In this document: piece after piece, positions 1-9,018 of the stretch | Layout: the number at the start of each line of letters is the position of its first letter | Numbering within the stretch: the first letter of the stretch is position 1 | NCBI GenBank assembly: GCA_015852425.1 | Contig: JAAAIG010000694.1 | Span: 7,744 to 20,708, forward strand | From: Gryganskiella cystojenkinii | Lineage: Eukaryota; Mortierellomycota; Mortierellomycetes; Mortierellales; Mortierellaceae | Direction: 5' to 3' | DNA: 12,965 nucleotides | Position numbers and translations under genes: made by a program | The notes under the pieces: generated by a model | The model's input: only the letters and a program-made list of their open reading frames with translations | Told to the model about the DNA's origin: nothing | Databases searched by the model: none

Positions 1-28
<28 letters not shown>
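1..28. repeat. TG dinucleotide microsatellite at window edge
   Basis: About ten TG units are followed by a degenerate GGGTGGGTG tail. The tract is cut by the left window edge, so its true length is unknown. It lies 3' of MTHFR exon 2 on the minus strand, in what appears to be an intron, where it would be read as CA repeats. Confidence 0.9.
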
Positions 29-31
<3 letters not shown>

Positions 32-1071
32 TGTTTAAGGAGTTGTGTCGAGTGGGTAGAGTCACGATAACGATCAGAAAAAGAGCTTTGTTTAAAGTTC
101 CGGTTCCTATTGCCACCAAATTTAGACGTGTTCTTCGATCGCTAAATCGCGGGGAGTTTTTTTTTTCCACTTGGTTCATCGTTTGTGCTTCTTTGTTGTG
201 GAGCAGGTTTGTTTGGGATAACATATGAAAAATGACTCGACCGCACCCCTTCAAGCGGAGGGTCTGTTTCTTCACTATGCACGCTGACTCATGAACCTTC
301 ATAGATTATTTTCTTCCTCTTACTGTCCGTCCACGCGCGCACACACAAAAGTTAAAAACAATGCATTTTTTTTTTACCTTCAGGGCTCGATCGATCTTAT
401 CTGTCGGGTTGTTCGTGCAAATTAGATGCATACAGGTTTCGACACCGTAGACCTTTTGAGCAAGCGAGACCACTTCCATGGTCGCTGCTGGTCTGGATCC
501 TCCAGCTCCCCAAGTGATGTCAACAAACTCGGGTCCTAGATGGCACATTCTCTCGATTCGATCATGCAAATTGACCATGCCCTGTTGTTAGTCCAACGAG
601 AGAAAAAAATAAGAGGAAAAGAGTGAGACACACATTTGTTAGTTCTGCTGTCTCTCTCATCTCCACTTCGTCATCCAGCTTGATTCCGAGTCTATGACAA
701 AGTAGTTTGGTTCATTTCTTGCGTGGTAAATGCCTCCTCCATGCTCCAGAGAGGGTAACCAAAGGGAAAGAGTCTAAAATGAAGCGTTGAGGTTCGCGTC
801 GAAAGATAATCCGTTGCTGACCTGAAATATCAATGGGGACGGCGGGGGACCTTTGAATCTCTCTTCATTGTCTTCCATTTTCTCCATGTTGCCTCTCTTT
901 GTGTTTATCCTCTCTTGTAAATATGCTTGATGGAAAAATAGCTTCTATTAAAGAGTAACAAACTGTCGAGACTGTTGTACCCACCTGAGCGGTCTTCGGA
1001 GAGAAGTATTCGAATGAAAAAAAGGGCTGGCCATCTTGCTGGCGTTTCCTGATCCGATCAATGATCTTCAT
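1..1071 (-). CDS. MET13: methylenetetrahydrofolate reductase, 5' part (partial)
   Basis: Encodes the N-terminus of methylenetetrahydrofolate reductase, which reduces 5,10-methylene-THF to 5-methyl-THF for methionine synthesis in the cytosol. Two coding exons are visible on the minus strand: 1071-985 (residues 1-29) and 581-378 (residues 30-97). They join in phase 0 with donor CAG|GTGGGT and acceptor CAACAG|GGC. The protein begins MKIIDRI and contains FEYFSPKTAQG, then VDITWGAGG, then VETCMHL and CTN, which are the first strands of the MTHFR barrel. Both the MKI start and the KTAQG junction resemble yeast Met13 more than Met12. Exon 2 ends at ALK with donor AAG|GTAAAA. The next expected block (the LALRGD motif) is not on the minus strand down to base 1, so the following intron exceeds 377 bp and the remaining gene is off the window. 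COP1 lies upstream on the same strand. The assignment is firm; the choice of paralogue is less so. Confidence 0.9.
582..984 (-). other. MTHFR intron 1
   Basis: A 403-bp GT-AG intron separates the first two MTHFR coding exons. It is three to four times longer than most introns in this window. The flanking protein aligns with yeast Met13 without a gap (KTTQ-GVQN against KTAQ-GMVN), so no coding exon appears to be hidden inside it. Confidence 0.85.
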
Positions 1072-1575
1072 GGTTATGTTGTGTGTATGTGTGTTATTGA
1101 TGGTGTGCGGATGCTTGCTTTGTGATGGAGCGATTTGAAGGTTTCTTTTTGTGAGTCCTTTTGATGCTCAAAGGGAGGTAGATGAAGGACACTTAGGAGA
1201 GTAAATGTACGGTTTGTTTTCAGGACGTAAAAGATATCCAAAACCAGGAACGAAAGAAAGAGAACTGAGTCCGATCTCGGGTTTTTGTATGAACTCTTGG
1301 AACGAAATCAAGGTTTAAAAGGTCGAAACCAGCCCCTGCAGCCATGGCCTACTGGTGAGATCTCTGGATTCAGTCCAAAACTTTGTTCGATGGGTCATAA
1401 ACTTTGATTTCTCTTCCATCTGCCGGTTCACATAGCTTGTATATCGACCGAATTGCGATGGGTAGTGGCACATGCAATCCTGATATTATCTGTTTTATTG
1501 TGCGAGGAATTAGTTGTTTGCCAATGATTGTCGAGAGCAACAAGAAAAAAAAAAGCACTATGGACGTCAACAGAC
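1072..1575 (-). promoter_or_regulatory. COP1 3' end / MTHFR upstream region
   Basis: These 504 bp separate two minus-strand genes, so they must hold the COP1 3'UTR and terminator (right part) and the MTHFR promoter and 5' leader (left part). Apart from a poly(A) signal near 1494-1499 I see no conserved gene. Short open frames around 1370-1598 on both strands show no recognisable protein. Confidence 0.6.
1494..1499 (-). terminator. poly(A) signal of COP1
   Basis: A canonical AATAAA reads on the minus strand (TTTATT on plus), 77 bases past the COP1 stop codon. That is a plausible distance for 3'-end processing, and no other perfect hexamer was noticed close to the stop. Confidence 0.55.
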
Positions 1576-4500
1576 TCATACGAGTTCCAGGACCTTGATC
1601 ACTCCTGAACTGTTTGCTGCCAGCAAGATGTTGTTAGATGTGTTCTTCTTCCAGCATACTGAACTGACAAACTGTGTCGGGTCTTCATCGGTATTCTCTT
1701 CTCCCTATTATCACCAAAAAATATAAAAATAAAGAGATATCAGCTATCAGATTCCACGGACATTCCTTAGAAATCAAAGTAGATAAACACTTCGCTCTTT
1801 ACCGTAACAGGGTTCGAGTTGCCAAACTTGACAGTGACAACGGGATCCCGCAGTTCTTTGTAGTAGGTATACACAGCATTGTTTTCAGAGCCGCAAGAGA
1901 TCCAGTCACCCGAAGCGCTCAGTCCCACAAAGTTCTTTTCGTTCACATGGCCGGTATAAGTCCTCGCACAGTTCATCCGTGATGTATTCCAGAGTTTAAG
2001 AGTACTGTCTGTTGAAGCCGAGACCAGTTCTTCGCGGCCCAAGAACTTGACGTACGAGACCGCTTTTCGGTGACCCTTGAACACAAACAGAGGCTCGTTT
2101 GCCTTTCGCAGATCATAGTAGTGAATGTGGTGGTCGGCGCTTCCAAAAGCGATATGGTGACTGCTGTCTGGGTTGAACTTAACGCAGCAAATGTTGGCTT
2201 TGCTCTCAATTGTACAGACGGATGCCTTGTGGGTCGTAGACCAGATCTTGACCTTGGTGTCATCACTTCCACTGGCTAGCCGTGTAGGATCTGTCCTTGA
2301 AAAATCGACGCTCCAAGCTCTCTTCTCGTGCTCATCATAGTTGAGTGTGTTGACTCCGGTTTGCGAATCCCATAGTGATACGATGCCCTCATAGTCAGAA
2401 CTGGCGATCTGCGACTTGATATAAGAGTTCCACGAAAGACAACTACGAAAGCAACATTTTCAAGTTAGAATTGTATATCCTACTTAATATACAATGATGG
2501 TAACGTCAAAAATCTCACCTGATTTTGCTCCGACACGTCATCTCGCGAACAGGGTAATGCAGGACAGAGAGAATGGGTTTCTTATTGGCCGAATACCGAG
2601 GCTTTTCGCCAAGTTCCAATCCTTCGGTCCGGTCGTCTCCACGCAGACTTGTGCCTGCGAGTCCAGTTTTCTCAATGCTTCCATATTCGAAAATCTTGAT
2701 CTTTTTCGTCACGCCCGCCGTTGCAAAATACTCGTCGTCTCTGTCAAACTCGATAGAGGAGACAATTGAGGATGCATTGAAAATATCGCCATAGCGCAGT
2801 GTGTTGACGTGCTCAAATCGCGAGTATTTTGTGAACTTCGATATCGTCGAGCAGAAGCTTGATAGTGCTGACTCGCGTCTCGCAGATGCTATAAAGTGGT
2901 CGAGACAACAAAAATATTCATATTTGTAAGCATTACAAATATAGATCGTGAGCATTGAACTGTCGCATAGATGCATGTCCAAAGGGGCTTACAACTCAAA
3001 GAAAAGTCAAAATAGCATCGCTGGAGGTCCTCAAAGTGATCCGCGACACGCTTTTTGTTGATGCTGACTTGCTGAGCAATCTTGAGACTCTGAAGCTCGG
3101 ATTCTGACGCCTCATCCTCAGGCGCAATGCTAATCTTATTATCCCGTTCCATTTGCTATTTGAAATCGAGGGTTGAAAAGTTAGCTCTCTCACTTTTATG
3201 ATCTTTCTTTGGCTGAATGCTACACGTTGTCAGTTGCTTACCGAAAGAGTCCTCTTAGATCCAACTCGGGCAGGTACCGCCTCGTCTTCCTCTTCCGAGG
3301 CCTGATTTGGAACTTGAGCGCCTCCAGAGCCCAGCTGGTCCTCCTCATCTTCCTCGAGACCTTGTGTTGCAATATAACCATTGTATTGTTTCAGGACTTC
3401 AAGTTTCTCATGTGCTCTCCGCAAGTCGTTATCTAGACATTGAATCTGGGCATTCAGTCGCGCGAGAGCCTAAGCATCGAGTAATTTTCGACCAAGATTA
3501 GCGACCGACATTCTTACACAGATGAAACTTGCAGTCTATATAGCTTCGCATAAAACATAAAAAAAAGTTCACTGAGTAGAGGCAACTTGCCTCTTCCTTT
3601 TCAGCACGGGTATTCCTGAGAAAGTCCAACAACACTTCTAGCTCCACTTGTTCATCTGTCGCCTCCAGCTTTCTCTTTTTCGCTTTTAACGTTGAGAGCA
3701 TATCATCGATTTCTATAGTGTTATGACGCAAAACGAGTCGTCGTTAATAAATGAAACGGATCAAATAATATCGATCAGGAGGGGTGGTTCATGTTAATGA
3801 TCAAGGCAATTTCTTCTCATACCTTCACGCGTGTAATCTTGTTGGTCCAAGAGATCATGTCTGAGTCTGGTTCCGGTATCCTCCTCTGGGTCCAGGTATC
3901 CTGTTGATCGTTCCAAAAGACTTGTCACTGCGCATGAAGATAGTTTTTGATTAGTAAACTATCGTAGACACGCCGCACTGCCTCTCCTTTCCTTCTTTTT
4001 TTTTTCTTTTTTTTTCCTTTTTTCCTGTTCTTGGTGAAATCGAATTCGCCCCTGCATATGCTCTTACGTAGAAAATTGGGGAAGATCTGATCTCTGGTCA
4101 AGGAGCTTCGGCACAAGGGACAGTCCTGTTTTTCCGTCAGATGTTGCGATATGCAGAGGTAGCTACAATCAATCCCAAACGTAAAAAATAAAAGACAAGG
4201 TATCTCGGGGTTAGGCTCGGCATCTGGGTCCATAATGAGCAAAAGGCTTGAAAATATGGGCCTTTAGAGGTTGATCAAGTGAAAGTGTATATCTTACCAG
4301 AATGAGTGTCCACATCGTGATATGAAAGATTCTTTCATCACAGATCGGCAAATCGGACTAGGTTATTGTGTGTGTGGAGAAGCAGGGTAGTGGCAAAAAA
4401 AGTCAGATAAAATTTGTAAGCGCTCTGAAAGGCAGCTGTGCGAAAGATATGCAAAAAAAGAATACAGAGCAAAATAATCCTTGTCACGATACCACACTTA

Positions 4501-5017
4501 TCCTCCCCCCTTCTCGAAAAATAGAAAAATAGAAAGAAAAAGCCGAGCAAAGGCAAGGGAAGGGAGGTAATGACAGGCAAAGATATCATCTTTCTTACCA
4601 ATGATAGTCGCTGAGTAGTTTTGACCGTCGATCGTGCGGCTGGGATGGTGCGAGAGACTGAGACGAGGCTGGGCTGGCCGATGAAGAACTAACAAAGGTT
4701 CCGAGAGGGAGACTGGAAGGATGCTGTTTGGGGCTTTGGTTGCATGAACTTGTGTTTGTGTTGTTGTTGTTGTGGTTGTTGCTAGTGTTGGGATTGTTGT
4801 TGTTGACCAGAGTAACATTGCTGTTATTATTGCTGCTGGTGCTAGCACCATTGCTATTAACAGAATATCTGCTGGTATTGGGGCTGCTGGGGCTGCTGGT
4901 TGTGCAACTTTCATCGCTTGTGTGGGTATCGTGCTCATGGGTGTGGGCATGGGCATTAGGGCCTTGAAGAGAGGGAATGTTCTCAGAGTTACCAGCTCCG
5001 CTTAGAGACTGGCTCAT
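1576..5017 (-). CDS. COP1: COP1-type RING/coiled-coil/WD40 E3 ubiquitin ligase
   Basis: Full-length homologue of COP1, a nuclear E3 ligase that recruits substrates with its WD40 propeller. Ten exons (5017-4599, 4357-4298, 4162-4068, 3927-3823, 3712-3591, 3469-3242, 3155-2993, 2888-2519, 2442-1803, 1704-1576) splice to 2331 nt, 776 aa (Arabidopsis about 675, human about 731). An in-frame TGA at 5047-5045 precedes the start, with no ATG between. Residues 1-139 are Asn/Ser/His-rich and look disordered. The C3HC4 RING ligands are C140, C143, C155, H157, C160, C163, C174, C177, followed by the COP1 hallmark YPNFL-type motif (IFPNFL). A coiled coil spans about 225-300, with an NLS-like KAKKRK at 236-241. 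An acidic linker covers 306-330. The propeller, about 405-776, has the signatures [35 protein letters not shown] and IKVLELV at the C-terminus. K519, Y538 and W564 match, from memory, substrate-pocket residues of plant COP1. Confidence 0.95.
3470..3590 (-). other. COP1 intron 5, probable GC-AG intron
   Basis: The best donor after exon 5 reads GAG|GCAAGT, a perfect consensus except for C at the second position; the acceptor is GCTTAG|GCT. Joining there gives EKEE-ALARL in phase 0 and lets the coiled coil align with Arabidopsis COP1 without gaps. The only in-phase GT alternative nearby (TCA|GTGAAC) is a poor site and would insert six residues, ASCLYS, into the coiled coil. Confidence 0.75.
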
Positions 5018-5201
5018 GATGAAGGGTCTTGAGAGTTTCTGTGGTCAGTAAAGTTTCAAGGCTGTAACGTTTCAAGGAGTGAATACAAGAAGGAAGGGAT
5101 GTCAAAGGAAAATGAGAAAAGAGTAGAGTGAAGAAAGTGCTGCTGGGAAAGACAAACTGGCTGTCGAGCATGCTCCATTCAAACCCTCCAAGGAAATGCA
5201 T
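4990..5201 (-). promoter_or_regulatory. possible upstream open frame overlapping the COP1 start
   Basis: An ATG at 5201 opens a 70-codon frame that runs out of frame past the COP1 ATG at 5017 and stops at about 4989. If the COP1 transcript begins upstream of 5201, ribosomes starting here would bypass the main start. Nothing in the sequence proves the leader is that long, and the peptide resembles no family I know. Confidence 0.25.
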
Positions 5202-5373
5202 GCAAAAAAAAAGAGTTCCCTGTTGATTTGCTTTTACAAAGGGTGCAGTTCTTAGTAATTAACGCATTTAAAGAGGGTAGATCGAGAGAATCTCACAGGG
5301 GTGAAAGAGATAGGGTCGCGTGCCGAGTGGTTGTTGACATTCCCCTCTTTCAATCTCCTCATTCGAGACGACC
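5018..5373. promoter_or_regulatory. divergent promoter between COP1 and the metallophosphoesterase
   Basis: These 356 bp lie between two start codons facing away from each other, so they must contain both promoters and 5' leaders. An A/T-rich patch with ATTTAAA sits near 5266-5273, about 100 bp before the phosphoesterase ATG, and could be a TATA-like element. A pyrimidine-rich stretch (5340-5362) precedes that ATG. No recognised factor site stands out. Confidence 0.6.
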
Positions 5374-7021
5374 ATGATCATTCGGACACTGCTTGGACCC
5401 TTGCGGATACTCACCGTCGCTGCCGTCGTTGCCACTCTGCTGCTGCACAACTATGCGCGCATCACCTGTCGCTGGAAATGGCAAAAGCCTGACTTGAGGA
5501 TGGTCGTCATCGCTGATCCCCAAATGGAAGGCGATGCAAAAATTGCTCGGCTTGGCAAACGAGGTACCGTCAGAGGTTGAACCAACGGATATCATGAACT
5601 ATGTACGATACATGAATTGGGGGTCAGGTTTCTAACACAAGATCTTGCGCACTTCTTCCCTGTCCTTAATTGACATTTTCAGCCATTGTCGACCTGGCCT
5701 TTAACGACGCCTATATGCGACATATCTACAAGGCCATGACAAACCCTTCCTGGACACAGCCTCAAGATTTTTTAAAGAACTGGATACCTGGTCTGAGACC
5801 CTCTCAAAGCGCTTACCCAACACATGTCGCTATCCTCGGAGATCTTTTCTCGAGCCAATGGATCGACGATACAGAATTTGAAACTCGAGTCAGTCGCTAC
5901 AAGAGCATCTTCCCCATGGCGGACCAAAACGATTATCCGGCCCTCATCAACATTACAGGCAACCACGATATTGGGTACGGATACGACATCTCTCAGGCAC
6001 GCTTAGATCGATGGGAGGGAGCCTTTGGGCTGAGCAATTTTGTACAAGTAGTTGACATTGCTGGATCAAAGCAAAAACTTCATCTCGTGGTGCTCAATAC
6101 CATGCTCCTTGATGGGCCTTCCGCAGATGAGGTAAAGTCTGATCATTGTCAATATTGCTTTTGATGCATTGACAAGCTTGGGAGTAGGGCAAGCTCGTGT
6201 GCGCTGCACTTACGAAGTCGTAACCCCTGATCTGACTATCGTACTTTGGTGGCAAAATAGAACCTCCGTGGTCAAACCTGGGAGTTTCTTCAGGAGGTGG
6301 CTAATATCAAGGAGCGGGACCCGGATGACAAGATTATTCTCTTGACTCACATCCCGTTCCACAAAGAGGCTGGTACTTGCGTGGATCCACCAAGTATCGA
6401 CGTTCATTGGTAATTCATATCACGCTGCTTCGGCGGCAGTAGAAAGGGTAATGAAATGGATTCCGAACTAATTCTGGGATAATTTGTTTCATCACAACCA
6501 TTAGGGACAGCACCATTATCGAACAGACAATGCTCACGCCTAACTCGACCTTCTGGATCCTGAACCACTTGCAGCCTGATTTTGTCTTGAATGGACACGA
6601 TCATTTTGGATGTGATGTTACTCATACGCCAAGCTCGGACCAGGGAGACGGACAGTATATCTGGACAGCGCAGCGGACATCCGAGGTGTTAGCAAAGAGT
6701 CCGGAGTCAAAGGAGCAGCACCGTGAACCTGTGCGCGAGGTTACGCAGAGGTCCATGATGGCCGAGTTTGGAGGATATTCAGGATTGTTTGAAATCAAGG
6801 TGAACAAAGGGAGGGACGGTATCGAGGCATCTTCGACGGCGACGGAGTTTCATTACACGTCCTGTGGATTCAGTAAAGATCTGCAAGTCTGGATCGTAAT
6901 TGTGGTAGACTTGATTGTAGCAGGCTGCTGGAGTGTTTACGCGGTTGCCTCGGTTGTTCTTGGTCTTGGTGCCACCAAACCAAAGATCATTCCCTCAGGC
7001 AAGAAAGAGAAGCAGCTATAA
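5374..7021 (+). CDS. Cdc1/Ted1/PGAP5-family metallophosphoesterase
   Basis: Membrane-anchored calcineurin-like phosphoesterase of the family that trims ethanolamine phosphate from GPI-anchor mannoses in the ER, allowing export of GPI proteins. Four exons, 5374-5563, 5683-6131, 6261-6409 and 6505-7021, join through GT-AG introns of 119, 129 and 95 bp to 1305 nt, 434 aa (human PGAP5 about 396, yeast Ted1 about 470). Residues 8-25 form a TM anchor. The metal-site motifs follow in order: IADPQ (D48), GDLF (116-119), GNHD (156-159), LTH (H243) and NGHDH (292-296). DPQ in place of D-x-H is typical of this subfamily. A second TM spans about 391-413. The protein ends KEKQL, a KxKxx di-lysine retrieval signal. 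The two TM segments put the catalytic domain in the lumen. Which EtNP position it removes (Cdc1 or Ted1 role) cannot be told from sequence, so no symbol is given. Confidence 0.9.
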
Positions 7022-7472
7022 TCCTGTAATCGGCGCCTAACTTATAATATGTCTTATTCTACTATTGTAAATTACATTCCTTACTGTTCGTTTCACGACC
7101 AAAAAAACAATTGATAGCCAGCACACTTTTTTTTGGGGTCTTCGATGTGGTATGGATAAGAGTTCCGTGTTAAGAACGATGCGAATGGGAGCGAAAACCT
7201 GCTCGAGATGGCTTTTTAGAGCCAAGAACGGATCCTCAGGCTTTCACTTAGGAGATTTTTTGTCGGACTGGAGCCCCTGAGACAGCCCAAGATGATTGAT
7301 ATGAACAGTGTAGCAAATACAACGAGTGAAGATCCAGGTGGAAGGTGCGGCGAGAACATACTGGTGCGTGAGCATCAATTAGCAGTCACAGGTGATTTTC
7401 ACTGTAAGACGCGCTGTTTTTCTGTATTTCGATCGGGCATCCAAGAGTTGATTCCATTCAGTCTCTCTTAGC
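7022..7472 (+). promoter_or_regulatory. phosphoesterase 3' end / methyltransferase upstream region
   Basis: These 451 bp separate two plus-strand genes. The left part is A/T-rich (TTATAATATG near 7041) and probably holds the phosphoesterase 3'UTR; no perfect AATAAA was seen. The right part contains a 59-codon upstream open frame (7292-7471). Just before the methyltransferase ATG it has a good 3' splice-site look-alike, TCTCTCTTAG|CATG, which might end a leader intron. Confidence 0.55.
7292..7471 (+). promoter_or_regulatory. possible uORF abutting the methyltransferase start
   Basis: An ATG at 7292 opens a 59-residue frame (start MIDMNSV, end PFSLS) whose TAG ends one base before the methyltransferase ATG at 7473. 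A second in-frame ATG follows at 7301. If present in the mRNA it would act as a translated upstream frame with possible reinitiation. The peptide is unrecognised. It could also be removed by a leader intron ending at the TAG. Confidence 0.3.
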
Positions 7473-8615
7473 ATGAACAACTTGCCAAGTCGATTCCTAC
7501 GCATCACCGCATCCAAGAATCAGCTACTCCGTCGTTTGGAACAACTTCGAGTCTCCAGGTCGGAACGGCAGTCTCAGGGGCACGTCCTCGTTCAAGGAAT
7601 CAAGACTATCCAAGAATTGGCTTCCAAGGGACACCCTATCCGGACCCTCGGCATCACTTTTGACGAAAGCAATGTGCCAATCCAGTCACCAGCCCTGGAG
7701 ATCATTCTTGGTTCTTCATCTACGGGACCAGAGACGGTCTTGTTCAAGGCAGATCAGTACGTTGCTGCGTCTAGAAAATTGACCACGAAAATCTTGGGCA
7801 CTGACTCCAAAACCGCGGAGCATGAGGTCTGGGCCGAGGTCGCTATCCCTGACTATGAACACCTGTTCTCAACAACAACGACAACGATAACAGCATCCAA
7901 GTCTGAACGATCGCCAAGTAGAACCACAAAGGCGATCGAGCGGATGTTGGTGTTTGATCGGATATCGGATCCAGGCAACATGGGTCTTTTGATCCGATCA
8001 GGGATGGCCTTAGGATGGCATGGATCCTGGCATACGCCCGGTACTGTGGACGAATTCAACAACAAGGTTGTTCGGGCTTCCAGGGCCTTATGCTTGGACT
8101 GGCCAACAAAATCTGGAGGAGGATGGAGAGAACTGAGCGAGTTTCTGGAAAGGACAGAAATGACACTCTTGGTGGCGGATATGGTCCCCGACTGGATCTT
8201 AAATGAACAGCAGAAAAATTCATCATCCTCAAGAACTTCAAAATCAGTAGATCCGACTAGTTTGGTTTGGTGGAACTGGCCGGATTCTCTACCAAGGACG
8301 AGGTTACCATCCAAAATTGCGCTCCTGATGGGGTCTGAACACCATGGCGTGAACATTAGTCCATCCGAAGAAAAAGGTGATTATCAACGAGAGCAGGAGG
8401 CCAAAGACCGGTTACTTGAACGCGCGATCAGAGTCTCTATACCAATGAACCCAGCGGTCGAGTCCATGAACGTGGCTACAGCCGCGACCGTGATGATGTG
8501 GGAGCTGAATCGACTTTTGGCTCAATCCACTGCGGATCGCGCATCACTCTCATTGCCCATGTCTTCAACTACGTCGCTCTCCTTGTTGCAAATATTTGAT
8601 CGCGTTCGAAAATAA
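7473..8615 (+). CDS. SpoU (TrmH) family RNA 2'-O-ribose methyltransferase
   Basis: Transfers a methyl group from S-adenosylmethionine to a ribose 2'-OH of rRNA or tRNA. The gene is a single exon of 380 aa, in contrast to its spliced neighbours. All three SpoU motifs, which build the trefoil knot, are present. Motif 1 is SDPGNMGLLIRSG (165-177, with N169 and the catalytic-type R175). Motif 2 is ALLMGSEHHGV (283-293). Motif 3 is IPMNPAVESMNVATAAT (323-339, N333). The linker phrase VVRASRAL (199-206) is also typical. The first half (about 15-130, with GHVLVQGIKTIQEL) corresponds to the L30e-like substrate-binding domain. The N-terminus MNNLPSRFLRIT lacks acidic residues and is Arg-containing, compatible with mitochondrial import, so an Mrm3-like mitochondrial rRNA enzyme is my best guess. 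Two polar inserts (134-153, 243-262) look like loops. Substrate not determinable. Confidence 0.9.
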   Translation: MNNLPSRFLRITASKNQLLRRLEQLRVSRSERQSQGHVLVQGIKTIQELASKGHPIRTLGITFDESNVPIQSPALEIILGSSSTGPETVLFKADQYVAASRKLTTKILGTDSKTAEHEVWAEVAIPDYEHLFSTTTTTITASKSERSPSRTTKAIERMLVFDRISDPGNMGLLIRSGMALGWHGSWHTPGTVDEFNNKVVRASRALCLDWPTKSGGGWRELSEFLERTEMTLLVADMVPDWILNEQQKNSSSSRTSKSVDPTSLVWWNWPDSLPRTRLPSKIALLMGSEHHGVNISPSEEKGDYQREQEAKDRLLERAIRVSIPMNPAVESMNVATAATVMMWELNRLLAQSTADRASLSLPMSSTTSLSLLQIFDRVRK

Positions 8616-8620
8616 ATAAA
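8611..8620 (+). terminator. overlapping AATAAA poly(A) signals
   Basis: Two overlapping AATAAA hexamers (8611-8616 and 8615-8620) straddle and follow the methyltransferase stop codon TAA at 8613-8615. This would give a very short 3'UTR if used. Confidence 0.5.
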
Positions 8621-9018
8621 TAATAACGAGAGACTAGATTGTAGCTATTTGCGAGGTTGGACAATGTTTTATTATTTGAACTCTCCCGCCGTCTGACATC
8701 ATGGGCCGCATTTTTTCTTTTCTATCCTGTCACGAACTACGCAGTCATATTGGCAACAGCAGCAAGTCAGTGGAGGCGGGAGTTTGATCAGAAAATTCTC
8801 TCTCTCTCGCAGGCAACTCTAACGCCACTAAGTTTCCCATGGGCTTGGACCAGTTTTTCTGGCCCTCGGCAAAAGGCATTTCCGGCTTTTGTTGGCTCAA
8901 AAAAACCACAAAACTAACGAATGAGAAAAGCCTTGGTCTGGGCAACAAGAGTCGACAACTCAAAAGCGTTGAACCATTCTTCGCACTCCTAAACAGTGTG
9001 TAAAAGATTCTCGTGTGT

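Noticed and set aside
4..228. Plus-strand frame at the left edge
   Set aside because: It starts in the TG microsatellite and lies within the presumed MTHFR intron; the peptide has no family signature.
3960..4030. Long purine/pyrimidine run resembling a regulatory tract
   Set aside because: It sits inside COP1 intron 3 and reads as an A/G-rich stretch on the transcript; a simple-sequence run without further signal.
4728..5005. Plus-strand open frames rich in Leu, Val, Ile opposite COP1 exon 1, looking like membrane proteins
   Set aside because: They are the complement of the Asn/Ser-rich triplet repeats of COP1 exon 1; no start context, family or splicing support.
7853..8356. 167-codon minus-strand open frame
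   Set aside because: It lies fully opposite the methyltransferase, whose motifs fix the plus strand as coding.
8657..8917. 86-codon plus frame with an embedded CTCTCTCTCGCAG acceptor look-alike
   Set aside because: No donor that yields a longer sensible protein and no recognised sequence.
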